From Helicobacter sp. MIT 21-1697 (lineage in GTDB: Bacteria > Campylobacterota > Campylobacteria > Campylobacterales > Helicobacteraceae): a stretch of DNA of 64,000 nucleotides. Positions within the stretch are counted from its first letter, which is position 1. The number at the start of each line of letters is the position of its first letter. The DNA is taken from contig NZ_JAPHNC010000001.1 in NCBI RefSeq assembly GCF_026241255.1, positions 62,001 to 126,000 on the forward strand, written 5' to 3'. The translations under genes and the position numbers were made by a program. Below, piece after piece: positions 25,801-34,337 of the stretch. Under the pieces are notes generated by a model. It was not told the origin of the DNA. It worked only from the letters and a program-made list of their open reading frames with translations, and did no database searches.

Positions 25801-26193
25801 CTAATGAGGATTTTTAAAATCTTTTAGGGCAGATTCTAAATGGGCGAGTTTTTGCAAAAGCTCATTAAAGTCTTGTGAATTATCCAAGTAGTCAAAAAAG
25901 ATATTTTTTACGCGTTCTAGCTCATTAAATGCTTGGAGTGCTTCAAAACCAAGAGGGGTGAGCTTCGTGCCACCTCCACCTTTGCCTCCATTATTTGATT
26001 GCACAAGTGGCATAGGAGAGAGTTTATTCATAATATCCACACTATCCCACGCTGCTTTATAGCTCATATTCATTTCTTTTGCAGCTTTTGATATTGAACC
26101 TGTGTTGGCTATACGAGTGAGTAGCTCTGCGCGTCCTACGCCAATGTAACTTTTATTGTCCTTTTCAAACCAAAATCGTGCAAAGACATTCAT
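25801..26193 (-). CDS. modE: ModE-type N-terminal HTH regulator
   Basis: The 130-residue protein matches the DNA-binding half of ModE. It has a winged helix-turn-helix with GRAELLTRIANTGSISKAAK followed by MSYKAAWDSVDIMN, and the wing GGKGGGGTKLTPLG. The C-terminal helix is short, and the Mop-like molybdate-binding domains of full ModE are missing, as in several epsilonproteobacterial ModE proteins. It would repress molybdate uptake genes or control molybdenum-enzyme genes. It lies ten bases after lutC with AAGGAGGAG overlapping the lutC stop, so it is transcribed with the lut genes. modABC is cut off from it by the 6.5 kb restriction island. Confidence 0.82.
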   Translation of the reverse strand: MNVFARFWFEKDNKSYIGVGRAELLTRIANTGSISKAAKEMNMSYKAAWDSVDIMNKLSPMPLVQSNNGGKGGGGTKLTPLGFEALQAFNELERVKNIFFDYLDNSQDFNELLQKLAHLESALKDFKNPH

Positions 26194-26203
26194 ATACTCC
26201 TCC

Positions 26204-26860
26204 TTAGTATAGAATCACATAGGTTCGCAGTGAGCCGTGTACCCCAAAGACGGTTTGTAGCTCAATATCAGCAGTGCGCGAAGGTCCAGCGATAAAAATC
26301 ATATTGCTTGGCAATTTCTCGTTTTCACTATGTGATTTAAGAATCTGCACACCCTCATAAAGATTTGAAACAATATCCTGCTTTTTTAAAAGCACAATGC
26401 AAGTTCGTGTAATAAGCGAAGAAAGTCGTGGAGAACGAGCGCTAGAGGTGATGCCAATAATGCCAAGATTCGCCACACCACACCGCGCCTGCACGATTGA
26501 AGTATCAATACTAAAAAGTGCCTCTCTTGCCTCATCAACGCTTTTTTCATAAGGAATAAGGCTCATAGAATCTGCTAGATTCTTATGCAGTGTTTGAATA
26601 TTGAGTATGTCTGTAATATCCAAATTATAGAGAATCTTCCGTGCTTGTGCTTCTGTAAGAGTCTTGCATATATCCTGTGCTAGAGTATTTGGGTTAGATT
26701 CTATGACAATAGCTTTATTCGCATTTTGTAAGCTAATATATTCTTGCACTTTATCAGAATCTACGCTTTTAATTGGATTGCCATAATGTGAAGATTGACT
26801 CTGAAGTGTATTTGCTTGTAATGAGGCTCTGATATTATCCAAAATAGCTTGCTTACTCAT
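26204..26860 (-). CDS. lutC: Lactate utilization protein C (LUD domain)
   Basis: The 218-residue protein is an LUD-domain (DUF162) member. The GVANLGIIGITSS...RLSSLI and PSNMIFIAGPSRTADIELQTVFGVHG stretches are typical LutC. It forms with LutA and LutB the iron-sulfur L-lactate oxidation complex that feeds electrons to the respiratory chain. Its start overlaps the end of lutB by eight bases. Confidence 0.93.
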   Translation of the reverse strand: MSKQAILDNIRASLQANTLQSQSSHYGNPIKSVDSDKVQEYISLQNANKAIVIESNPNTLAQDICKTLTEAQARKILYNLDITDILNIQTLHKNLADSMSLIPYEKSVDEAREALFSIDTSIVQARCGVANLGIIGITSSARSPRLSSLITRTCIVLLKKQDIVSNLYEGVQILKSHSENEKLPSNMIFIAGPSRTADIELQTVFGVHGSLRTYVILY

Positions 26861-28292
26861 AAATCACTCCTTTCATATTTGATACTTTTTTATGGAGATT
26901 TCCATTTAATGTAGGGAATGTGCGGTAAGCCACCCAATTTTTGAGTCCGGGTATAAAACCACTAAAGAGCTTTATTAAAGGTAATAGCAAAGGTATATTT
27001 ACCAATCCCAATAATTTACGCCAAGATTTACCATTACTTGCAGCTTGAGCAAATTGCTTCATCGCATATTCTTCATTTTTGTCCCTTAATGAGTCATCAT
27101 TGTTTTTGAGATTCTTGCGTCCTTGCCCCACTTTTTCACTGCGTAAATCCCTAATAAGCTCCGCAAGAGGAATCTTCACAGGACATACTTCGGAGCAACG
27201 CCCGCAAAGTGAGCAAAGATTAACCATATGCCCAAAATTTTTCATACCAAAAAGCTGTGGAGAAATCACTTCGCCAATGGGTCCGGGATAAGTGCTAAGA
27301 TAAGCGTGTCCGCCGATTTTATCATATACAGGGCAGTGATTGAGACAAGTGCCGCACCGAATACAAGAGAGAGAGCGATAAAAATGCGCGTCTTTAAGGA
27401 TAGTGGAGCGATTGTTATCAAGTAGGATAATATGCACCTCTTTTGGTCCATCAAGCTCATCATTTTTACGCGGTGAAGTAATGATATTGTTATAGCAAGT
27501 GATAGGCGCACCTGTGGCTGAAGGCACAAGAAGTGTATCAAGGATACAGGCATCTTCAAAGCTCTCAACAATCTTTTCAATCCCACAAATAGCAATGTGA
27601 ATATCACTTGCTGTGGTGCTCATACGCCCATTGCCCTCATTTTCAATAAGCCAAATCGCGCCTTCATTAGCGATGGCAAAATTTACTCCACTTAATCCCA
27701 TTTTAAACTCTTGAAATTCTTTACGCAAATGCACTCGTGCGATTTCATTGAGTCTTTCTGGTTCAGATTCTAAGTTTGCACCAAGTTTTTGTTGGAATAT
27801 TTCGCCAATTTGATAGCGGTTTTTATGAATGGCTGGAGCAACAATATGCACAGGTGGTTCATCAATAAGCTGAATAATGAGCTCACCCAAATCTGTTTCA
27901 ATGGGATTCATACCCTTTTGCTTCAAAAACGCATTCAGATGTGTCTCCTCACTCGCCATAGACTTACCTTTGAGAATCTTAGTGATATTTTTTTCCAACA
28001 TAAGATTATAAATAATCTCATTTGTTTCTTTGCTATCACGCGCCCAATGCACAACGAATCCATTTTTTGTAGCGTTTTGTTCAAAAAGTTCAAGGAGAGT
28101 ATCAAGTTGCGAGAGAGTTTTTTGTTTCACTGCTCTTCCTTGTTCGCGCAAAGCCTCCCAATCTGTGTAGCGAGAGGCGATAAGATTCTTACGATTACTC
28201 TTAAGTGTGTCCATTACACTTTTAAGATTAGCACGAAGCTGTTTATCATTGAGTTTGGTATGGACGATATGTGTGTGTTCTTGATGGCTCAT
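26853..28292 (-). CDS. lutB: Lactate utilization protein B, iron-sulfur and LUD domains
   Basis: The 479-residue protein has an N-terminal LUD domain (to about 290) and then a two-cluster ferredoxin module. The module reads CIRCGTCLNHCPVY and CSLCGRCSEVCPVK. A C-terminal helical tail follows. LutB is the electron-carrying core of the LutABC lactate dehydrogenase. Two bases separate it from lutA, and lutC overlaps its end. Confidence 0.94.
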   Translation of the reverse strand: MSHQEHTHIVHTKLNDKQLRANLKSVMDTLKSNRKNLIASRYTDWEALREQGRAVKQKTLSQLDTLLELFEQNATKNGFVVHWARDSKETNEIIYNLMLEKNITKILKGKSMASEETHLNAFLKQKGMNPIETDLGELIIQLIDEPPVHIVAPAIHKNRYQIGEIFQQKLGANLESEPERLNEIARVHLRKEFQEFKMGLSGVNFAIANEGAIWLIENEGNGRMSTTASDIHIAICGIEKIVESFEDACILDTLLVPSATGAPITCYNNIITSPRKNDELDGPKEVHIILLDNNRSTILKDAHFYRSLSCIRCGTCLNHCPVYDKIGGHAYLSTYPGPIGEVISPQLFGMKNFGHMVNLCSLCGRCSEVCPVKIPLAELIRDLRSEKVGQGRKNLKNNDDSLRDKNEEYAMKQFAQAASNGKSWRKLLGLVNIPLLLPLIKLFSGFIPGLKNWVAYRTFPTLNGNLHKKVSNMKGVIYE

Positions 28293-28294
28293 AA

Positions 28295-29026
28295 TTATGC
28301 TCCTAATCCGATTCTTTGGGCTAAGAAATCATAGAGATGAATAGGCTTGATAGCAATATTTTGTTTTTTCATCGCACCGCTTATGTTAAGTAAGCACCCG
28401 GCATCTGCTGAAATCACATACTCTACATTTCTTGAGAGAATATCCTCAATTTTTTGGCTTACCATTGCATTTGATACTTCAGGCTCTTTAATGCTAAAAG
28501 TTCCGCCAAACCCACAGCATTCTTCCTCTCGCTCTAGCTCAATGAGTTCTACATTTTCTAATGAAGTAATCAATGCCTTTGCACTATCTATGACTTTAGA
28601 AGTCCGCAAAGCGTGGCAATTACTATGCCAAGTAACTTTTGTAGGCATACCTTTATCCTTATAAGTAACATTGAGCACTTTATGTAAGTATTCGCCTAAG
28701 TCATATACTCTTTTACAAAATTGTTCTACCTTGCCAAATTCACTTCTTCCCTCAAAAAGTGCTAAATAGTCCTCTCTCATCATACCTACACAAGAGCCAG
28801 AAGGCACAATAATTGGCTCATCTCCCTCAAAAAGTGCAATATTGTGAAGTGCGACTTTGCGACTTTCCTCGTAATAGCCTGAATTATAGCTTGGTTGCGC
28901 ACAGCAAGTTTGATCTTTTTTGAAAACGACTTCACACCCCTCTTTTTGTAGCAATTTAATTGCATTCACGCAAGTATCAGCATACGCTACGCTGCCTAGA
29001 CAAGTTGAGAAAAAAAATACTCGCAT
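28295..29026 (-). CDS. lutA: Lactate utilization protein A, cysteine-rich CCG domains
   Basis: The 243-residue protein holds two CCG-type cysteine-rich domains (TCCAQPSYNSG near residue 40; EEECCGFGG near 165), which bind a non-cubane iron-sulfur cluster as in heterodisulfide reductase-like enzymes. It is the presumed catalytic partner of LutB/LutC for oxidising lactate to pyruvate. It heads the operon lutA-lutB-lutC-modE, divergent from lctP across 276 bases. Confidence 0.93.
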   Translation of the reverse strand: MRVFFFSTCLGSVAYADTCVNAIKLLQKEGCEVVFKKDQTCCAQPSYNSGYYEESRKVALHNIALFEGDEPIIVPSGSCVGMMREDYLALFEGRSEFGKVEQFCKRVYDLGEYLHKVLNVTYKDKGMPTKVTWHSNCHALRTSKVIDSAKALITSLENVELIELEREEECCGFGGTFSIKEPEVSNAMVSQKIEDILSRNVEYVISADAGCLLNISGAMKKQNIAIKPIHLYDFLAQRIGLGA

Positions 29027-29120
29027 AATTGTACTCCTTCTTACTTTATGAGCATTTATGATATAAATAAGGAACTTTAAAAATACATAAAAGTTAAAAT
29101 TTAGTTATTTTCTTTTGTAA

Positions 29121-29139
29121 ATGTGTAAAAAATTCTCAT
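29121..29139. promoter_or_regulatory. Degenerate copy of 19-base palindrome, lut/lctP intergenic region
   Basis: ATGTGTAAAAAATTCTCAT shares 14 of 19 bases with the palindrome at 29161-29179. The two copies start exactly 40 bases apart, about four helix turns, which suits cooperative binding of one regulator. The regulator is not identified. Confidence 0.45.
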
Positions 29140-29160
29140 TAATATAATATAAAAGGCTTT

Positions 29161-29179
29161 ATGTGAAAAATTTACACAT
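29161..29179. promoter_or_regulatory. 19-base palindrome, probable operator for lutABC/lctP
   Basis: ATGTGAAAAATTTACACAT is a palindrome with one mismatched pair. It lies just upstream of a TATACT box (29189-29194) and so over the -35 region of the probable lctP promoter. It resembles a CRP half-site pair but the spacing is one base too wide. Confidence 0.5.
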
Positions 29180-29188
29180 CATTTAAAA

Positions 29189-29194
29189 TATACT
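29189..29194 (+). promoter_or_regulatory. Candidate -10 box for lctP
   Basis: TATACT would start transcription near 29201 and leave a leader of about 100 bases. The leader holds the palindrome TGTATC-AA-GATACA at 29236-29249. Confidence 0.4.
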
Positions 29195-29302
29195 CTTTAA
29201 TACAGCATTTTCTTAAGCTTACATTTTTTATGATATGTATCAAGATACACGACAAAAGAGTAGTGTATTTGAGTGCCTCATATTCAAATATAAGGAGTTA
29301 TT

Positions 29303-31078
29303 ATGGAGACTTGGCAGCAAGTATTTGACCCACTGAATAATATGTGGTTAAGTGCATTGGTGGCGTTTTTGCCTATTGTATGTTTTTTAGCTTGTTTATT
29401 GGTTTTGAAGCTTAAAGGCTATCAAGCAGGTTTTATCACGGTGATTGTAGCGACTTTAGTAGCATTTTATGCGTATAAAATGCCTTTTTCTCTTATTGGT
29501 GCTTCTTTTGTGCAAGGCTTTGCACAAGGAATGTGGCCTATTGCGTGGATTATCATTGCAGCAATCTTTCTCTATAAGCTTTCGGTGAAATCTGGTGCTT
29601 TTGAAGTGATTAAGCAAAGTGTAATGACTATCACGCCCGACCATAGAATCCAAGTGATTTTGATTGGTTTTTGCTTTGGTTCATTTTTAGAGGGAGCGAT
29701 TGGCTTTGGGGGACCTGTGGCAATTACAGCAGCTTTGCTTGCTGGGCTGGGACTTCGCCCATTATATGCTGCTGGACTTTGTTTGATTGCTAATACCGCT
29801 CCTGTGGCATTTGGTGCAGTTGGGATTCCCATTATTGCGATGAGTAACCTTGTAGGAGTGGAACAATATTCTGTTGCAGCGATGGTTGGGCGTATGCTCG
29901 TGCCCTTAAGTCTAACAATTCCTTTCTTTATTGTATTCCTAATGGACGGACTAAAGGGTGTTAGAGAAACCTTTCCTGCTGTTTTAGTCGCAGCAGTAAG
30001 CTTTACAGCCACACAATTTGTCAGCTCAAATTACCTTGGCGCAGAACTCCCTGATATTGTTTCAGCTGTGGTATCTTTGGTTTGCACCACAGCTTTTTTG
30101 AAGTTTTGGTCTCCAACAAATATCTTTAGATTTGATGACTTAAAAGACTTTTCACATCACGAAAAACTTGAACTTAGCAAAGTCTTTAAAGCGTGGCTTC
30201 CTTTTATCTTGCTCATTGTCTGTATTATTATTTGGACGCAGCCTTGGTTTAAAGCAGTTTTTGAAGCGAAGAAAATTTTATTTGAAAATCCAGATTTATT
30301 CATAAGTGGGGCTATTGCTTTACCTCAAGAGAGTTTCTTTTTTAGCATAAAGCCTATTATTGATAATGCAGGAGCAACAATAGGTTATTATCAAATCGGA
30401 GCTTTAAATTATACTCAAGTGAGTATGGCTTTTAACCCTCTTACAAGTGTTATAACTGACTCTAGCGGCAGTCCTGTAAAAATTGATTTGCCTATTAATC
30501 TTATCGCACTTCAAGGGGGCACTGCAATTTTGGTAGCTGCTTTTTTAAGCATAGCTTTTTTAAGGATAAAATCAAGTGTTGCTGAAGAGGCACTTGGAGA
30601 TACATTAAAAGAAATGGCAATCCCTTGTATCACCATCGGGCTTGTTGTTGCCTTTGCCTTTATCTCAAAAAATAGTGGTATGAGTGCGACTTTGGGCATT
30701 GCTTTTGCAAAAACAGGTGATTTGTTTGCATTCTTTAGTCCTGTCATTGGGTGGCTTGGTGTGTTTATCACAGGAAGTGATACTAGCTCAAACCTACTCT
30801 TTGGTCCGTTGCAACAAGTAACTGCTCAAGAACTTGGTATCAAAGAAACATTATTCCTTGCAGCAAATTCCGTAGGTGGCGTGGTGGGCAAAATGATTTC
30901 ACCTCAATCTATTGCCATTGCGTGTGCAGCAGTAGGATTAGTAGGTAAAGAATCTGATTTATTTAAATTTACCCTAAAATATTCTGTTGCGTTTATCATT
31001 CTCATTGGTATTTGGACAGCTATTATTGCTATGTTTATTCCTTATATTATCCCTGAAGTCGTGTCTCTAGTTAAGTAG
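29303..31078 (+). CDS. lctP: L-lactate permease
   Basis: The 591-residue protein has about 13 hydrophobic segments and the LctP motifs FLEGAIGFGGPVAITAALL and GSDTSSNLLFGPLQ. It imports lactate, probably with a proton, for the LutABC enzyme encoded divergently. It stands alone on its strand. A strong hairpin follows 18 bases after the stop. The start ATG follows AAGGAG by six bases. Confidence 0.96.
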   Translation: METWQQVFDPLNNMWLSALVAFLPIVCFLACLLVLKLKGYQAGFITVIVATLVAFYAYKMPFSLIGASFVQGFAQGMWPIAWIIIAAIFLYKLSVKSGAFEVIKQSVMTITPDHRIQVILIGFCFGSFLEGAIGFGGPVAITAALLAGLGLRPLYAAGLCLIANTAPVAFGAVGIPIIAMSNLVGVEQYSVAAMVGRMLVPLSLTIPFFIVFLMDGLKGVRETFPAVLVAAVSFTATQFVSSNYLGAELPDIVSAVVSLVCTTAFLKFWSPTNIFRFDDLKDFSHHEKLELSKVFKAWLPFILLIVCIIIWTQPWFKAVFEAKKILFENPDLFISGAIALPQESFFFSIKPIIDNAGATIGYYQIGALNYTQVSMAFNPLTSVITDSSGSPVKIDLPINLIALQGGTAILVAAFLSIAFLRIKSSVAEEALGDTLKEMAIPCITIGLVVAFAFISKNSGMSATLGIAFAKTGDLFAFFSPVIGWLGVFITGSDTSSNLLFGPLQQVTAQELGIKETLFLAANSVGGVVGKMISPQSIAIACAAVGLVGKESDLFKFTLKYSVAFIILIGIWTAIIAMFIPYIIPEVVSLVK

Positions 31079-31095
31079 TTGTTGCAAACTCAAAT

Positions 31096-31125
31096 CCTCT
31101 TTCACTCTTATGAGAGTGGGAGAGG
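31096..31125. terminator. Strong hairpin between convergent lctP and the GT90 gene
   Basis: CCTCTTTCACTCT pairs over 13 positions (two of them G-T) with AGAGTGGGAGAGG around the loop TATG. No long T-run follows on either strand, so it may work with a second, weaker AT-rich hairpin at about 31131-31172. It lies where transcription from both sides should end. Confidence 0.6.
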
Positions 31126-31163
31126 GGCTTAGAATCTTAAACCTTTATTCTCTTAGGTTTTTG

Positions 31164-32180
31164 TTAGATTCTTAAGCTTTCAATCTGTCCTGTGTAGTAA
31201 AAGTATTTTTCAAGCACTAGAAGTGAAATAATGGCTTCGCGTTTGGCATCAAAAAATTGTTTAATATACTCGTGAGCGTTATGGATAATTTCTTTGGCGT
31301 CATGTGGGTGCTTGATGAAATATTCTAGCCTTTCTTCTAAATCTTCATAATCATCACGAATTTGTGCATAATGCACATTTGGTATAAGAGTGCCCTCCAT
31401 AAACCAAGTTTCAAATTTGGGATTTGGCATAATTGCAAGAGAATTAGAGCTCATCACCCATTTGAGATTGCTTGCGACATCATTTCCTTCCAAAGAGAGT
31501 AAAAATTTATATGGCAAATGTTTGCTTATATTTATTTTAGGCTTTTGCCATAGATGATGCACTTTTTTACTTCCGGTATGCCCCAAATCACAAAGTGGAG
31601 AGTTGAAATGCTTTTCAAAAAATCGTGTGCGGTGAGGCTGATAAATGCCCCCACGATAAAAAAGCTTATTTTGTTTGTTTTCAAAAGCATAGGGGTCATT
31701 GATAAATGTGAAATGTCGCACTTTTTCTAAATTAAGCAAGGTAGAATAGCTAAAGGGTGGCTGTTTTTGAGTATTATGCCCCCCCCCCACTACTAATTGC
31801 TCACAATGAGATTTATAATAAGCTTTGATTGGACGCGATTTTGTGATAGAGGGCTTGGGGCAGACAAAATTAACATCGCCAAATTCAAAATGTGCTTTAA
31901 AATCTTGTGGAAAATAACGTGTCCATTCATAAGTATCAAAAAAATAGACCGTTTTTTTACGCGTAAAACGCACAAAATCTAGTCTTTTTGCTTCATTTTC
32001 ATTAAGAGCTAGAAGCGTATCAAGTTGGCAATAATAATCCACGCGTGATTTAATATAATCAATATCATCGCGAGATTGGCAATTTGCAAGGAATCTTTCG
32101 CGATTTTTGGGCAAAAATATGGCAGGGGTGAGCATACGCAAAATGCCTTTGAGATTATAGAGAAAATAATTATTTTTCAC
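31164..32180 (-). CDS. GT90 (CAP10-type) glycosyltransferase with in-frame poly-G tract
   Basis: The 338-residue protein has the GT90/LpsA pattern: [20 protein letters not shown], then [25 protein letters not shown] and a [10 protein letters not shown]-like helix. GT90 enzymes transfer sugars such as glucose or xylose from UDP-sugars. It starts four bases inside the end of the upstream UDP-glucuronate decarboxylase gene, so UDP-xylose is a reasonable donor. Ten G bases (31779-31788 on this strand) encode Gly132-Gly134 and would switch the gene by slippage; the present length is in frame. No membrane segment is evident, fitting a cytoplasmic transferase of lipopolysaccharide or another surface glycan. 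Confidence 0.82.
   Translation of the reverse strand: MKNNYFLYNLKGILRMLTPAIFLPKNRERFLANCQSRDDIDYIKSRVDYYCQLDTLLALNENEAKRLDFVRFTRKKTVYFFDTYEWTRYFPQDFKAHFEFGDVNFVCPKPSITKSRPIKAYYKSHCEQLVVGGGHNTQKQPPFSYSTLLNLEKVRHFTFINDPYAFENKQNKLFYRGGIYQPHRTRFFEKHFNSPLCDLGHTGSKKVHHLWQKPKINISKHLPYKFLLSLEGNDVASNLKWVMSSNSLAIMPNPKFETWFMEGTLIPNVHYAQIRDDYEDLEERLEYFIKHPHDAKEIIHNAHEYIKQFFDAKREAIISLLVLEKYFYYTGQIESLRI
31779..31788 (-). repeat. Poly-G tract (G10) inside the GT90 gene
   Basis: Ten C bases on the plus strand are ten coding-strand G bases at codons 131-134. The frame is open in this copy. A one-base change would truncate the transferase at about one third of its length, before its conserved core. Confidence 0.85.
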
Positions 32181-33115
32181 ATAAGTTCCTTAAAATACGC
32201 AATTGTCTTAGTTAATCCCTCTTTAAGCTCTACATTTGGCTTCCACCCTAGCTCACTTTGAGCAAGGCTAATATCTGGCTGCCGCTGTTTTGGGTCATCT
32301 TGTGGGAGCGGGAGAAATACAAGATTTGATTTAGATTCTGTAAGTTCAAGCACATTTTTTGCAAGCTCTAGCATACTAAATTCGCGCGGATTCCCAATAT
32401 TCACAGGTCCATAGAATCCATCTCTACTATCCATAAGTTTTATCATACCCTCAATCAAATCATCAACATAACAAAAACTTCGTGTCTGATTTCCTTCACC
32501 ATAAATTGTAATATCCTTTCCCTTGAGTGCTTGAATGATAAAATTACTCACCACGCGTCCGTCATTTGGGTGCATTCTGGGTCCATAGGTATTGAAGATT
32601 CTCATTACTTTAATATTTAAATTATGTTGTCTTTGATAATCAAAAAAGAGTGTTTCTGCGCATCGCTTTCCCTCATCATAGCACGCACGAATGCCGATTG
32701 GATTGACACTGCCTTTGTAAGATTCTCTTTGTGGGTGGATTTCGGGGTCACCATAAACCTCGCTCGTGCTTGCTTGGAGGATCTTCGCTTTCACCCTTTT
32801 TGCAAGTCCTAGCATATTGATTGCTCCCATTACAGAGGTTTTGGTTGTCTGGACTGGGTCAAATTGATAATGGATAGGAGAGGCAGGACAGGCGAGATTA
32901 TAAATTTCATCAACTTCCACATAGAGTGGAAAGGTTATATCGTGGCGCATAAATTCAAAGCGAGGATTTGAAAGGAGATGTAAAATATTCTGCTTCGTGC
33001 CAGTGAAAAGATTATCCACACAAAGCACCTCATCACCACGATTTAAAAGCTTTTCACACAGATGTGAGCCCAAAAATCCCGCTCCCCCTGTAACTAAAAT
33101 TTTTTTGTTTAGCAT
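32177..33115 (-). CDS. UDP-glucuronate decarboxylase (UDP-xylose synthase type)
   Basis: The 312-residue short-chain dehydrogenase has the NAD-binding [10 protein letters not shown] (residues 10-19), a [13 protein letters not shown] segment, the catalytic Y-x3-K in CYDEGKR, and [21 protein letters not shown]. This combination is typical of UXS enzymes that turn UDP-glucuronate into UDP-xylose. A related UDP-sugar epimerase is possible but less likely. The ugd gene making UDP-glucuronate is 1.2 kb away on the other strand. The next gene overlaps by four bases. The start follows AAAGGA. Confidence 0.85.
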   Translation of the reverse strand: MLNKKILVTGGAGFLGSHLCEKLLNRGDEVLCVDNLFTGTKQNILHLLSNPRFEFMRHDITFPLYVEVDEIYNLACPASPIHYQFDPVQTTKTSVMGAINMLGLAKRVKAKILQASTSEVYGDPEIHPQRESYKGSVNPIGIRACYDEGKRCAETLFFDYQRQHNLNIKVMRIFNTYGPRMHPNDGRVVSNFIIQALKGKDITIYGEGNQTRSFCYVDDLIEGMIKLMDSRDGFYGPVNIGNPREFSMLELAKNVLELTESKSNLVFLPLPQDDPKQRQPDISLAQSELGWKPNVELKEGLTKTIAYFKELM

Positions 33116-33274
33116 TATAATCCTTTATGGTTTGTTTGATTAGGGGATTATACCCAAAATGCCATTAGGTTTTTTCTATAATATCATTTAAATTATCTAT
33201 TCAATTTAGGTGCAAATTTAGTAAAACAAAATTTTATTATTCTTATTTTATGTGTTTTTTAAGATAAATATGAT

Positions 33275-33280
33275 TATACT
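33275..33280 (+). promoter_or_regulatory. Candidate -10 box for the ferredoxin gene
   Basis: TATACT lies 45 bases before the ferredoxin ATG in a 210-base divergent gap. No clear -35 is seen. Confidence 0.4.
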
Positions 33281-33325
33281 TCGCACTTGGGTTTGAGCCC
33301 ATAAACAACAAATAAGGGAGAACTG

Positions 33326-33604
33326 ATGGCTGTAAAAATTACAGATATTTGTATCGCTTGTGGTTCTTGCATTGATGAATGTCCTGTAAGCGCCATTGTA
33401 GATGATGATAATAATCCAACAGGCGAGGGCACTTATTATGTTTATCAGAATAAGTGTGTAGAGTGTGTCGGGCATAATGAGCAACCAGCGTGTGCGAGTG
33501 CTTGTCCGACTGATGGTTGCATCGTATGGAGCGAGTTAGGAACTGCTAATCGCGACTATATTGGTGCTGATATGAGAGATGGCACACACCCAGTGATGTC
33601 TTAA
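33326..33604 (+). CDS. 2[4Fe-4S] ferredoxin with extended C-terminus
   Basis: The 92-residue ferredoxin has one cluster motif CIACGSCIDECP and a second, CVECVGHNEQPACASACP, with the six-residue insertion known from Allochromatium-type ferredoxins. A tail of about 28 residues follows. Such low-potential ferredoxins serve pyruvate and 2-oxoglutarate oxidoreductases and other redox reactions. It is transcribed alone, with the hairpin at 33618 after it. The ribosome-binding site AAGGGAG precedes the ATG. Confidence 0.93.
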   Translation: MAVKITDICIACGSCIDECPVSAIVDDDNNPTGEGTYYVYQNKCVECVGHNEQPACASACPTDGCIVWSELGTANRDYIGADMRDGTHPVMS

Positions 33605-33617
33605 TCTTCATTGTTTA

Positions 33618-33666
33618 TGAATCTCGCATAAATTATTATGTGAGATTCACTTCTATTTTTTTCATT
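33618..33666 (+). terminator. Rho-independent terminator after the ferredoxin gene
   Basis: TGAATCTCGCATAA pairs with TTATGTGAGATTCA over 14 positions (one G-T pair) around the loop ATTA. A T-rich stretch follows. It lies 14 bases after the stop. Confidence 0.8.
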
Positions 33667-33779
33667 TGTTTCTCCAAAGATTTTTGTTAAAGATTATCAA
33701 TCATCCTTTTTCATTTAATTTAGATTCTTAAGATAGAATAAATTTCTTTATTTACGCGATGATTAAGGAGGAGTGGCTA

Positions 33780-34319
33780 ATGAAGTCTTTATATTGTATT
33801 GGAATGATTGGCATAATGTATTTGATGAGCGGTTGTTTTTCAAATGAGCCTACGCCGCCAAGTGTGCAAAATGAAATAGAAAAAATATGTAACGAAGCGA
33901 AATACACGATTACATTGGGGCAAATCAGTGATATTGGACACAATGTGCTTTCAAAGCAAGATTTTAAAGTTATTTTGGATAAAGCTCTTAGGGATTCTGG
34001 TTGTTTTGTTATTGAATCTAAATTAAGCAATCCCGAAAAAGGCTATGTGCTCAATATTGAATATGGGCTTGAAGTGAAAGAGAGCAAAAAAGACACAAGC
34101 GCTATTAGCACTCAAAGTTCCGCTGCTTTAAAAAGTGAGGTAAGGTTTGTAATGAATAGAACTCATTATACAATCACTCAAAATGCCTCAAGCACTATGA
34201 AAATGAGTGGAAAAAAATATCTTGGTATAGGTGAAACGCCACAAGTTACACAAGAGCAAAAAGAGCGTTTGATTCAACGTGCTTTAAAAACAATCTTTAC
34301 TAATCTCTTAAAAATATAA
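33780..34319 (+). CDS. Putative lipoprotein of unknown function
   Basis: From ATG 33780 the protein has 179 residues. It starts with a lipoprotein signal peptide with lipobox LMSGC, so the mature chain would begin at a lipidated cysteine near residue 20. The rest is soluble and contains a Lys/Ser-rich linker and a beta-rich part. I do not recognise the family. The frame is open seven codons earlier (33759), but AAGGAGGAG lies seven bases before ATG 33780. ugd follows after 18 bases, so they may share a message. Confidence 0.8.
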   Translation: MKSLYCIGMIGIMYLMSGCFSNEPTPPSVQNEIEKICNEAKYTITLGQISDIGHNVLSKQDFKVILDKALRDSGCFVIESKLSNPEKGYVLNIEYGLEVKESKKDTSAISTQSSAALKSEVRFVMNRTHYTITQNASSTMKMSGKKYLGIGETPQVTQEQKERLIQRALKTIFTNLLKI

Positions 34320-34337
34320 ATTCAGCAAGGAGAAAGA

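Noticed and set aside
27789-28334. 181-codon open frame antisense to lutB/lutA
   Set aside because: It lies wholly over two well-supported genes, has no ribosome-binding site and an implausible composition.
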